Shown: one piece after another, positions 1 to 7,504 of the stretch
Numbering within the stretch: the stretch's first letter is position 1
Layout: every line of letters starts with the position of its first letter
Assembly: GCA_947625645.1 (NCBI GenBank)
Contig: CANQPE010000012.1
Coordinates: 1 to 32,857, forward strand
Source of the DNA: an uncultured Clostridia bacterium
Lineage (GTDB): Bacteria; Bacillota; Clostridia; TANB77; CAG-508
DNA: 32,857 bases
Direction of reading: 5' to 3'
The notes under the pieces: model-generated
What the model saw: the letters and a program-made list of their open reading frames with translations, nothing else
Database searches by the model: none
What the model was told of the DNA's origin: nothing
Position numbers and translations under genes: made by a program

Positions 1-1447
1 TGTTTCCTTTTTTATCTTTCCCCGTAAAGGTTCCAATTAAACTGCTCATTCCCTTCATAGCTAAAGCGCCTGCTGCAATTTCTCCTAATCCACTTCCTGT
101 TGTTGTTGCCTCTAATCCAAACATCTTCTTGATAATCTTTTCTGCTGGCAATAAGAATCCCATGGCTACAATTGCATAAATTGGATTATTAGCAGCTAAG
201 TTCATTGCACTACCAATAAATACTGAAAATAGTAATAAATGCACTGGTTGAATAATAACATTCATGGTATATTCTTTTAACCATGTATTAAATGCTTGTG
301 CTTTTCCATCTCTAATTTTATCTAATGGATATGTTAAACCAACTAATGGTGCCATCATTGTAAAAAATGCAACATACAGGAACCTTTTTATATAAGTAAC
401 CGTAAACATTAGCGTATAGATGGTTAATGCAAAGAACATAATACTATAAGCAATGCTATCACCTGTTTCGTCAACCTGAACCATAAAACGAATGTAGCCT
501 GTTATGGTCGTTTTGAATTTTACTTTTGTCATCGGATCATTGCCTCCATTAAGCCATGAATCATGTTCTTCTGCTTTACTTGCATCGACATAAATGGTTG
601 AATCCACAGCTACCAATGTTGTAAATGCTTCTGACAACATAATGATGCCTGACATAATATAGTGGATAAAAAATATTAAGCAAAATGCCACTAACCAATC
701 CTGCAAGTTTTCTTTGTATTTGGCTTTATCCGTAGATGTTGAGCTAATCATAATACGAATTCCAAGATAAACCAATACAATTAAAAGTCCTACAATGGCT
801 AAATTTCTAAATCCTTTATACCACGTAGCAATAATAGCCCTTAAGGTTGGTCCTCCATTGTTTCCTTGCCTTTCTGAGAAAGATACTGCTGCATCTTCAG
901 CATTTGTTCCTGATGATGATTCTACTGCTGAATATGTATTTGGATTCAAGAAATTAACATCCAATGCTGCAATTTTGTTGGCGAAAATGTTTTCTGGACA
1001 ATATAGAATGTTGGGAATTTGAATGCTATCTCCTCCAACACTTCCCCATGCTTCAAATAAAAATCCCTCTGGAAATGTCATAATAACATCGCCATTTTCT
1101 TCACTTGGTGGCGTTACAACTGTCGTTCCATCTGACGTTTTATCTAAATGTCCATAGTATAAACTAGAAGTGGAATCCCCTAGGTTTGCATCCAGTTCAG
1201 GACTATTCACCGACAGGATGGCTGACCCATACATTTTGCTGGTTCCTAACATAAATCGATTCATAATTCCATTGACTACATCCCCTAGGGATACAAACAA
1301 TTTGATTAATTCTTTTAATAAATCTCCTCCGATTTCTCCTGCTCCCGCGGCTTGAGAACGAATTGGTACAAGAAAGTTAAAAAGAATCACAATTACCAAA
1401 ACGAAAGTTATCTTTTGTGCTAAATGCGCTTTTGTCAATAGTTTCAT
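1..1447 (-). CDS. VirB6/TrbL-like polytopic membrane protein of a type IV secretion system (3' end outside window)
   Basis: An open frame begins at ATG 1447 behind AAAGGAGAAATAG and runs off the window with no stop; 482 codons are visible. Residues 1-33 look like a signal peptide or signal anchor ending in RSQAAGAG. Residues about 40-200 are a non-membrane, probably extracellular region. After it come several hydrophobic segments (about 215-235, 253-272, 333-350, 355-375, 405-425, 432-450) and a motif KEYTMNVIIQPVHLLLF that I associate with VirB6/TrbL-type channel proteins of Gram-positive conjugation systems. In such systems this protein forms the inner-membrane channel. It is the last visible gene of the left secretion cluster, 16 bp beyond the VirB4 ATPase gene. 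Residues 229-246 resemble the conserved motif of the three pilin-like proteins upstream. The family call is by recognition and topology, not a database search. Confidence 0.75.
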   Translation of the reverse strand, partial: MKLLTKAHLAQKITFVLVIVILFNFLVPIRSQAAGAGEIGGDLLKELIKLFVSLGDVVNGIMNRFMLGTSKMYGSAILSVNSPELDANLGDSTSSLYYGHLDKTSDGTTVVTPPSEENGDVIMTFPEGFLFEAWGSVGGDSIQIPNILYCPENIFANKIAALDVNFLNPNTYSAVESSSGTNAEDAAVSFSERQGNNGGPTLRAIIATWYKGFRNLAIVGLLIVLVYLGIRIMISSTSTDKAKYKENLQDWLVAFCLIFFIHYIMSGIIMLSEAFTTLVAVDSTIYVDASKAEEHDSWLNGGNDPMTKVKFKTTITGYIRFMVQVDETGDSIAYSIMFFALTIYTLMFTVTYIKRFLYVAFFTMMAPLVGLTYPLDKIRDGKAQAFNTWLKEYTMNVIIQPVHLLLFSVFIGSAMNLAANNPIYAIVAMGFLLPAEKIIKKMFGLEATTTGSGLGEIAAGALAMKGMSSLIGTFTGKDKKGN

Positions 1448-1463
1448 TCTATTTCTCCTTTCT

Positions 1464-3425
1464 TTATTTTGTGTTTGCTGACATCTTTTGCATACGTACC
1501 ATTTTGTTTAAATTTGTTTCTACAAATTCAAATTCCTTTGCCGTTGGCGTAATTTGCAAAATTGCAGTATCTCCTCCTACTTTGAGTAACCCTTCTCCTT
1601 TGGTGCAAGTTACTAAAAATCCTGCTTCTCCCTCACTTAGTTTAAACACTTCTTTCACATATTGAATTTCAGCTTTATCTTGTGCTAAAAATAGTTTTGT
1701 ATCTGATGAGGTTAGTACTGCTTGCGCTTCTGGCTTTTCATAGAAGTCTTGGAACCTCTGAGAAATAATTGCTAAAGACACATTTCTTTTTCTGGCACGT
1801 CTTGCCATTTTGTTTAAAAAGTCTACGGCTTCTGGGTATGGTAATAACATCCATGCTTCATCAACTAATACTCTCTTTTGTTTTGCTTTTGTTCTATCTT
1901 CACTATTTTTCTTTACATATTTTTCCCATATCCATGAAAGTAAAATTTGTTGTGCCAATGGTCTTGCAAATCTCTCTTCTAGTTGGGAGATATCTAAGTT
2001 AATAAATGGTGCTCCATCTAATAGTTCAAATGTAGATTGTCCATCAAAATATGCCATTTGTCCGTTATATTCACGGATATATTGTTTCATAACCTTTAAT
2101 AAATAACTATAGTGGAAACGGTAATCTTCGTTGTCATTCATGGCGGCTTTTCTTTCGATTCTTTTATACCAACTACCAATGGTTGGCATGTCCTTTTTAT
2201 CGCTATACAGCCTGTCCCCTCGTTGTATTGTCACACCCTCTTTGTATAAACTATTAGGGTCACTGGTAATTCCTAAGCTTTCATATTCTTCTGCAACGGA
2301 CTCAGCAATGACTTGCTTTGTTAATTCGTTGACTTCTTCACTTCTTGTACTACCTCTTGCCATTGTTAATAAGGCTTGTGTTACGTCCTCTACTTTATTT
2401 TCTACATTTAAGACAATTTTTTCTCTTCCTGTAATTTCATCTTTTACACGCTCTGGTTCAATATCAAATAAATTAATAATTGTTCCTGAATTTGGGCTGA
2501 TAACCATGTTAATGCCACCTAAACTCTCAGCCACAATTGTATATTCGCCTTCTGCATCTAAAGCCAAACTTTCAATTCCCATTAAAACAGAAGATCTGGA
2601 TATTAGTGTTTTCATGGTTACTGATTTACCAGCTCCAGATTTTGCAAAGATAACCATATTATAATTTGCTAAATTTGGTGCAAAGTTGTCAAACAAAATA
2701 GGTGTACCTGTTTGCCTGTTAAATCCTAGCGGAATTCCTGTTGGATGTCCTACATCTGATGTTGTAAATGGAAAGACTGTTCCCATAGAACGGCTATCAA
2801 ATGAATGATTTTTTTTGATTTTGTCATCCATTAATGGTAAATTGGATTTAAAAGCTTCTTCTTGTATTCCCCAAGCACTCTTGATGGATACTAGGTTTTT
2901 AGACATTTCTGTAGCTAGTAATTTTGTTAGTCGATCCATATCTTGTAAATTATATGTAAATAACGTTGCCACAACAGATGCTTCATACATTTTATTGAAA
3001 CCTGCTGCAATTTCATCTCTTAACTGTTCTGCTTCCATCCTTTTTTGTGTTAAATTACTTTCTCTGTTGATATTTCCTCTATCTGATGCTACAATTCTTT
3101 CTGTTTCTAATTCATTTATGACTTTATTTAACTCATTTTGTGACCTTGATTCTGGAATTGGCGTAATATAAATTGAGGTATTCATATCTCCAAAAAAGTA
3201 TAAATCTCTAAATAATTCTGGAAATGTACACATACGAGGAAGTGTTGATATGAAAAAGCTTTTGGCATACTTTGTGACATTTGAAATAATTTCCAAATGG
3301 TCTATTTTAGAAGCATCGATTCCTGATGGTGCAATCAATTCTTTCAATGTCTTTTTTCTTAAGACTTCTACATCATCAACTCTGCTTTGTACTTCTTCTA
3401 GATCTAGTTTTTTTGACTTCTTCAT
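1464..3425 (-). CDS. virB4: VirB4-like AAA+ ATPase of a type IV secretion system (ATPase half of a split VirB4)
   Basis: A protein of 653 residues if it starts at ATG 3425, chosen because AAGGAGG lies 7 nt upstream; an in-frame ATG at 3482 would add 19 residues without a clear ribosome site. VirB4 proteins are the conserved ATPases that energise pilus assembly and substrate transfer at the inner face of the membrane. Walker A is AKSGAGKS at about residues 261-268 and Walker B is RVLVDEAW at about 518-525, followed by RRARKRNVSLAIISQRFQDF, typical of the VirB4/TraC C-terminal motor. Residues 1-240 carry the VirB4 middle region. The usual N-terminal VirB4 domain is missing here and sits in the preceding gene, with which this gene overlaps by 50 nt, suggesting translational coupling. 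Both P-loop motifs are intact, so it should be active. Confidence 0.88.
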   Translation of the reverse strand: MKKSKKLDLEEVQSRVDDVEVLRKKTLKELIAPSGIDASKIDHLEIISNVTKYAKSFFISTLPRMCTFPELFRDLYFFGDMNTSIYITPIPESRSQNELNKVINELETERIVASDRGNINRESNLTQKRMEAEQLRDEIAAGFNKMYEASVVATLFTYNLQDMDRLTKLLATEMSKNLVSIKSAWGIQEEAFKSNLPLMDDKIKKNHSFDSRSMGTVFPFTTSDVGHPTGIPLGFNRQTGTPILFDNFAPNLANYNMVIFAKSGAGKSVTMKTLISRSSVLMGIESLALDAEGEYTIVAESLGGINMVISPNSGTIINLFDIEPERVKDEITGREKIVLNVENKVEDVTQALLTMARGSTRSEEVNELTKQVIAESVAEEYESLGITSDPNSLYKEGVTIQRGDRLYSDKKDMPTIGSWYKRIERKAAMNDNEDYRFHYSYLLKVMKQYIREYNGQMAYFDGQSTFELLDGAPFINLDISQLEERFARPLAQQILLSWIWEKYVKKNSEDRTKAKQKRVLVDEAWMLLPYPEAVDFLNKMARRARKRNVSLAIISQRFQDFYEKPEAQAVLTSSDTKLFLAQDKAEIQYVKEVFKLSEGEAGFLVTCTKGEGLLKVGGDTAILQITPTAKEFEFVETNLNKMVRMQKMSANTK

Positions 3426-4611
3426 TTGCTTTTCCTCCTTCATTTTCTTCATTTTGCAATTCTTTGATTGCCTCATTGGCAACCTCCACGCCTACTTGCC
3501 TTTTGTTTTCTTGTAATAAAATTTGTGCCATTTGATTAATTAATTCGTCCATTTTGTTTTCTCTTTCTTCTGCTAGTTTCTGTGCTTGTGACTTTGCTCT
3601 GATTTTTTCAATTTTTTCGTTTGCTACATGAATGGCTTCTTCTCTTATTTTATTATCCAATGCTTGTACTTTTCTTTGGAAGACATCTGGTGCTGTTGAA
3701 TATAAGTCATAATATTCTGCTTGTAGTGCTTTATCTAAACCATATATTTCTGAGTCGTCTCTGTTATAAGCTACATATAATAGTTCTACTAATTCATTTG
3801 AATTTAAAATTTTTCCTGACACAGAGCATGCTGCTAATGCGCGAATAATGGCTTGTGCTTTGGTATATAATTCAGAAAAAGCAATATTTCTTAATTCTTC
3901 TTTATCATATGTTTCTGATGAGGCTTCTTCTGGCATAAATGAAATGATAACATAGTATTTTTTGGTTAAAATATTTCGGTTGAGACTCATTCTTTCTGTA
4001 TTGTCAACAACATCTTTTGCATATTCAAATAAGTTTCTTTGTTTGGTTAATTCATAATAGGCTCTGTCAAGTTGCTTTTTGTCATAGCTTACATTTTGTG
4101 TCATTTGGTTATATTCATAGATTTTGCGGTTGTATTGTGCTTGTATTTCCATTACTTTATTTTTATAGGCCTGAATACTTTTCTCTAAATTGATTGTTCT
4201 TGTTTGTATGTATATTTGAATAGGATGTCTTAAGGTATTTAAAAATTGCTGGAATCCTTCTTCCACAGCTACTTTTTCTACTTCAGACATCAAGTCGTAA
4301 TTCACCCCTTGGCATTCTATTGCCATAATATAACGTTTTCCATTTTTTTGCACAATCATGTTATCTTCTACTTTGTCAAATTCCATAAAGTCAAATATGG
4401 ATTGTTTGTTGTATGGTAACGTGCTGGTTTTTGTTTTTTCTGTGTTTTCCTTGTTCCTTTTTTCTTTTGCAATTGCTTTTTGCTTTGGTGGCGCTTTTTT
4501 ATTTCTTTCTTTCATCCATAAGACGAAATAAATACATCCTAAAATGAATAATACTGGTATTAAAATGCCCAACGCCATCATCAAAATGTTTGTTAATCCA
4601 TTTTCTTCCAT
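3376..4611 (-). CDS. Membrane-anchored VirB4 N-terminal-domain-like protein
   Basis: A 411-residue protein starting at ATG 4611 with AAGGGGGAAAATAGAA upstream, 2 nt after the stop of the PrgI-like gene. Residues about 10-33 form one transmembrane helix followed by a basic stretch. Residues 85-150 (IVQKNGKRY, NYDLMSEVEK, IQIYIQTR) match the general pattern of the VirB4 N-terminal domain, and residues 140-400 are largely helical and charged. There is no P-loop. It is read as the N-terminal half of a split VirB4, tethered to the membrane and working with the ATPase encoded immediately downstream. The same domain recurs in the small protein at 26853-27425: both have IVQ-KN, then a NY-L-S--EK pattern, then IQI-IQ. 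The C-terminus (EEVKKTRSRR) is charged and overlaps the ATPase gene. Function is inferred from domain resemblance and position. Confidence 0.68.
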   Translation of the reverse strand: MEENGLTNILMMALGILIPVLFILGCIYFVLWMKERNKKAPPKQKAIAKEKRNKENTEKTKTSTLPYNKQSIFDFMEFDKVEDNMIVQKNGKRYIMAIECQGVNYDLMSEVEKVAVEEGFQQFLNTLRHPIQIYIQTRTINLEKSIQAYKNKVMEIQAQYNRKIYEYNQMTQNVSYDKKQLDRAYYELTKQRNLFEYAKDVVDNTERMSLNRNILTKKYYVIISFMPEEASSETYDKEELRNIAFSELYTKAQAIIRALAACSVSGKILNSNELVELLYVAYNRDDSEIYGLDKALQAEYYDLYSTAPDVFQRKVQALDNKIREEAIHVANEKIEKIRAKSQAQKLAEERENKMDELINQMAQILLQENKRQVGVEVANEAIKELQNEENEGGKANEEVKKTRSRRSTKQS

Positions 4612-4613
4612 TT

Positions 4614-4988
4614 CTATTTTCCCCCTTCTTCTTTTGTTTCATATTTTTCTTGCGTTCTGTCTTTGTCAAATATATAAATTTTCCCTTTTTGCATTTTGAA
4701 TTTTACATATCTTTTGATAACATCATCTATATTTTCTCCTCCTGTTTTTTTGGTAAATTCAAATGCTGTTGTATCTGGGACTTTGAATGTGGCTACAACA
4801 AACCCAATTCCTCCAAATGCTAGAATAAATAAAAATCCTAACATTGCCATTTCTAATGCAGAAAATATAAAGTAAAACAGTGTTCCTATTAACATTCCTA
4901 CTGATGTATATATAAGTGCTTTTGTTGAAAAGACAAATAAAATTCTTCCTTCTCCTTTTACATTTCTTGGTATGTTATAGCTATTCAT
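4614..4988 (-). CDS. PrgI-family (VirB3-like) membrane protein
   Basis: A 124-residue protein; ATG 4988 follows GAGGAGGAATCAAT. It begins MNSYNIPRNVKGEGRIL, the pattern of the PrgI family (IP-N-----EGRI) that precedes VirB4 in Gram-positive conjugation modules. Two transmembrane helices lie at about residues 26-45 and 48-68, followed by a C-terminal cytoplasmic part ending KYETKEEGGK. PrgI proteins are thought to be the VirB3 counterpart, helping VirB4 dock to the membrane complex. It is the first gene of the machine operon (PrgI, VirB4-N, VirB4 ATPase, VirB6). A promoter-like TATAAT lies at 5041-5046 on this strand, and a transcription terminator separates it from the pilin gene before it. 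Confidence 0.8.
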   Translation of the reverse strand: MNSYNIPRNVKGEGRILFVFSTKALIYTSVGMLIGTLFYFIFSALEMAMLGFLFILAFGGIGFVVATFKVPDTTAFEFTKKTGGENIDDVIKRYVKFKMQKGKIYIFDKDRTQEKYETKEEGGK

Positions 4989-5040
4989 ATTGATTCCTCC
5001 TCTTTCGCAATTATTTTTTGATTAAAATACTCCTAATACC

Positions 5041-5085
5041 ATTATACCAAAAAAACGCAAAAAATGTAACATTTTTGCGTTTTTT
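5041..5085 (-). promoter_or_regulatory. Promoter with -35 inside an inverted repeat, upstream of the secretion operon
   Basis: On the minus strand a perfect -10 TATAAT (5041-5046) lies 18 bp from GTTACA (5065-5070). The -35-like element falls in the loop and stem edge of an inverted repeat (roughly 5051-5082) whose arms read AACGCAAAAAATG and CATTTTTGCGTT. The hairpin is bounded by T/A runs and could also act as a terminator on either strand. It would drive the operon from the PrgI-like gene to the VirB6-like gene. The overlap of hairpin and promoter suggests an operator or attenuator, which is inference. Confidence 0.5.
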
Positions 5086-5142
5086 TTTTGCATTTTTTTA
5101 AAATTTAATATATTTGTAATATTTTCGAAACATTTTTTACAC

Positions 5143-5190
5143 AAAAAAGAGTACTTCCTCTTTTTTCAAATTGGAAAGTACTCCTTTTTA
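5143..5190 (-). terminator. Rho-independent terminator after the short pilin gene
   Basis: On the minus strand, 5173-5183 (GAGTACTTTCC) pairs with 5149-5158 (GGAAGTACTC), with one bulged T, and is followed by a run of six T. It lies 20 bp past the stop codon of the 121-residue pilin gene, so that gene appears to be transcribed largely separately from the machine operon. Confidence 0.8.
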
Positions 5191-5202
5191 CCTCTTTCTT
5201 GA

Positions 5203-5568
5203 TTAATCTCCCCAACCACTAAAGAATTCGAAGATTGCTTGTGCAAAAACAGATGCTGTAAAGATTAATCCTGCTCCAACAACATATGGCATTAATGTCT
5301 TTTTGTATTCTGCCTTTTCTTCTACACTACCCATCATGTATTTAACACCAATTGCAGCTAATACAACAACAGATAACACTACACCAATTGCTTGAACAAC
5401 ACCTAATAATTTTCCACCTGCTTTATCAATAGCATCAGTAGTAATGTCGTTTGATGCTGTAATGTTTCCTGGTGTGGTTGCTGCCATTACAACTGTACTA
5501 ATTGTAGATACTATCATCATAGTAAGTAATATGATACTTAGTACTTTTTGCATTGTTTTTATTTTCAT
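5203..5568 (-). CDS. VirB2-like type IV secretion pilin (short paralogue)
   Basis: A 121-residue protein starting at ATG 5568 behind AAAGGAGGAATAAAC. Residues 1-29 are a signal peptide with cleavage likely near VVMAA. The mature part is short: a 20-residue polar stretch, a hydrophobic helix (about 55-78), the motif GVKYMMGSVEEKAEYKK (74-90), and a second hydrophobic helix (about 92-115). This two-helix mature form with a charged cytoplasmic loop fits the TrbC/VirB2-type T4SS pilin family. It is the smallest of three tandem paralogues and the only one flanked by its own promoter (5639-5667) and terminator (5143-5190), as expected for a major structural subunit made in excess. That it is the major pilin is inference. 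Confidence 0.82.
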   Translation of the reverse strand: MKIKTMQKVLSIILLTMMIVSTISTVVMAATTPGNITASNDITTDAIDKAGGKLLGVVQAIGVVLSVVVLAAIGVKYMMGSVEEKAEYKKTLMPYVVGAGLIFTASVFAQAIFEFFSGWGD

Positions 5569-5638
5569 GTTTATTCCTCCTTTTATTTGTATTTTTATTT
5601 TTTTTCAAAAAACATTAAAAACTCATTTATTCTTCTAT

Positions 5639-5667
5639 ATTGTAGCACATTGTAAAACATTTTGCAA
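5639..5667 (-). promoter_or_regulatory. Sigma-A-type promoter for the short pilin gene
   Basis: On the minus strand, TTGCAA (5662-5667), a 17-bp spacer and TACAAT (5639-5644). It starts just past the stop codon of the preceding pilin-like gene. The leader of about 65 nt ends in AAAGGAGG. Confidence 0.7.
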
Positions 5668-5670
5668 GTA

Positions 5671-6174
5671 TTATCCTTCAATTTCTTTTACAATATCATA
5701 AATTAATTGTGGTACATAGCTTCCTAAGAACACAATGGCAGCTCCCCAAATATATGGTACCATGCTCTTTTTGTACTCTGCTTTTCCTTCTACTGATGTT
5801 AACATATATTTTACGCCAATCATACTTAAAATAACAACTGATAAAATAATTCCAATGGCGCGTATCCAACCTAATACAGTTCCTAATCTGGATTTTAGCT
5901 TTCCTGAACTGGTTGCATTTGAATGATAGGCATCTAAATCCCCTAAATTAGAGCTAATGGAATCTTCACTATCCTCTGCATTATCTTCTGTTGATGATGA
6001 AGTCTTGTCTGTACTTTCTGTTTTACTTGGGCCACCACCCCCTGTTGAAGTTTGGCTGCTAATCTTGATATTCATATTTTGCACATTTTCAACCGCATAT
6101 GTACATTCTAAATTACCAACGACTACTAATAAAAAACTAGTAATTATAACAATCATTTTTATGATTTTTTTCAT
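5671..6174 (-). CDS. VirB2-like pilin paralogue with a Ser/Thr-rich ectodomain
   Basis: A 167-residue protein; ATG 6174 follows AAAAAGGGAGGGATGAACG. It has a signal peptide at residues 1-27, a low-complexity polar linker rich in Ser, Thr, Gly, Glu and Asp (about 38-95, including TGGGGPSKTES), then a hydrophobic helix (102-125), the motif GVKYMLTSVEGKAEYKK (120-136) and a final hydrophobic helix (138-160). The C-terminal 70 residues closely parallel the 121-residue pilin, so the two are paralogues. The disordered linker would sit outside the membrane. It could be a minor or adaptor pilin. It lies between the short and the long paralogue. Confidence 0.75.
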   Translation of the reverse strand: MKKIIKMIVIITSFLLVVVGNLECTYAVENVQNMNIKISSQTSTGGGGPSKTESTDKTSSSTEDNAEDSEDSISSNLGDLDAYHSNATSSGKLKSRLGTVLGWIRAIGIILSVVILSMIGVKYMLTSVEGKAEYKKSMVPYIWGAAIVFLGSYVPQLIYDIVKEIEG

Positions 6175-6222
6175 CGTTCATCCCTCCCTTTTTAGGTACA
6201 AATTTGATTTGAAAATGTCTCT

Positions 6223-7347
6223 TTATATTTTTTCAAAAAATTGTACAGCAATTTTCCAGATTCCAAATGAGCCAAATATTACAACACATGCAATGACATA
6301 CACCACTAGCATTTTCTTAATTTCTGCTTTTTCATCCAAGCCTGCTAGCATAAACTTAATTCCTAACGTCATTCCCGCTACAACAGATAATCCCACACCA
6401 ACCTGAAGGAAAATATTGTATATGTATGACACTGTTGTTTGTAAATTGGTTGTATTAAATCCTGCTTTGTTTGTACTTGTACTTTGTCCAAGAAAATTTT
6501 CTGCATCATCAATAATTTCATCTACTCCATCTTTACTAGAATCTATTTCATGGTCACTGGTTCTATTTGGGGAATGATAAATTTTGGTATTGTTTACAAT
6601 ATTCTCTCTGGTATTTTCCACTTCTTCACTTATTTGTAAAGAACTATCATGCACCTCATCCCATTTTTGTTCATATTCACCATCTGGGTCTTCACCCTCC
6701 TTTATTATTTCATACTGTGCATCTATATTATCCACAATTTGTTGTAATAATGGCTGTTTTTCAGCTTTTTCTTCTTCTGAGAAAGTTTTATTTTTAAAAT
6801 TAGCTTCCCAATCCTCATACCATCGATTAAATTCTTTCTTAGCCTTGTCAACCTCTGTTAAATTTTCCGTTTCATTTTCTGTATCTTGATCAATTTGTTT
6901 AGCAGTGTTTATGTCCTTTTGAATAGCCTCCTCTTTAACCTGAAAATAGGCATCCAAGTAGGCACACACTTTTGTTGCACTTCTGCTCATATTAGTATCA
7001 TATTCATCTTTTAAATCCTCTAAAAGTTTCTGCTTCTTGGTCGCAATTTGCTCTGCTGTAGGATTTTCAATTTTCTCCTTTTTCAAAGCTGCTATTGCGT
7101 TTTCTCTTGTAATCCTACTTTCTATCTTTTTCACCCAGTCATCTATAGATTTTTTATTAGAATCCCATCCTGCTTTTCTATCTTCCTCTATTGCTTCTTT
7201 ATATAATTCAGTTAAATTTTTTTCGTCTGCTATTTTTATCCCTATCTCGGAAACACCTTCTATCGCCTGTACATATCTATAATTTGTCATAACCAGCATG
7301 ACAATTGCTAATATAATGATTACCTTTTTTATTACCCTTGTTTTCAT
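6223..7347 (-). CDS. Long pilin-like protein with a charged coiled ectodomain
   Basis: A 374-residue protein if it starts at ATG 7347, chosen because GGGGTGATAG precedes it and a signal peptide follows directly (MKTRVIKKVIIILAIVMLV). An upstream in-frame start at 7431 would place 28 charged residues before the signal and lies upstream of the promoter. Residues 28-300 are hydrophilic, strongly charged and probably coiled-coil. The C-terminal 60 residues are two hydrophobic helices around GIKFMLAGLDEKAEIKK (329-345), the same signature as in the two shorter pilins. It reads as a VirB2-type membrane module fused to a large exported domain, perhaps a tip, adhesin or anchoring subunit. The ectodomain matches nothing I recognise. 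Confidence 0.68.
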   Translation of the reverse strand: MKTRVIKKVIIILAIVMLVMTNYRYVQAIEGVSEIGIKIADEKNLTELYKEAIEEDRKAGWDSNKKSIDDWVKKIESRITRENAIAALKKEKIENPTAEQIATKKQKLLEDLKDEYDTNMSRSATKVCAYLDAYFQVKEEAIQKDINTAKQIDQDTENETENLTEVDKAKKEFNRWYEDWEANFKNKTFSEEEKAEKQPLLQQIVDNIDAQYEIIKEGEDPDGEYEQKWDEVHDSSLQISEEVENTRENIVNNTKIYHSPNRTSDHEIDSSKDGVDEIIDDAENFLGQSTSTNKAGFNTTNLQTTVSYIYNIFLQVGVGLSVVAGMTLGIKFMLAGLDEKAEIKKMLVVYVIACVVIFGSFGIWKIAVQFFEKI

Positions 7348-7389
7348 ATCTATCACCCCATATTCATTTTCATCTACACTCCTATTAAC

Positions 7390-7418
7390 ATTATATCGTA
7401 TTTTCCATTCTTTTTCAA
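7390..7418 (-). promoter_or_regulatory. Sigma-A-type promoter for the long and middle pilin genes
   Basis: On the minus strand, TTGAAA (7413-7418), a 17-bp spacer and a perfect TATAAT (7390-7395), about 43 bp upstream of the ATG at 7347. It supports that start over the one at 7431. Confidence 0.75.
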
Positions 7419-7504
7419 GATTTTTAGACAAATTGCTTCAACAAAGTCTCTTTCTACCAAAAACAAAAATGGCGTGCTTTCTCTTCGGTTAGACAAACTT
7501 ATAA

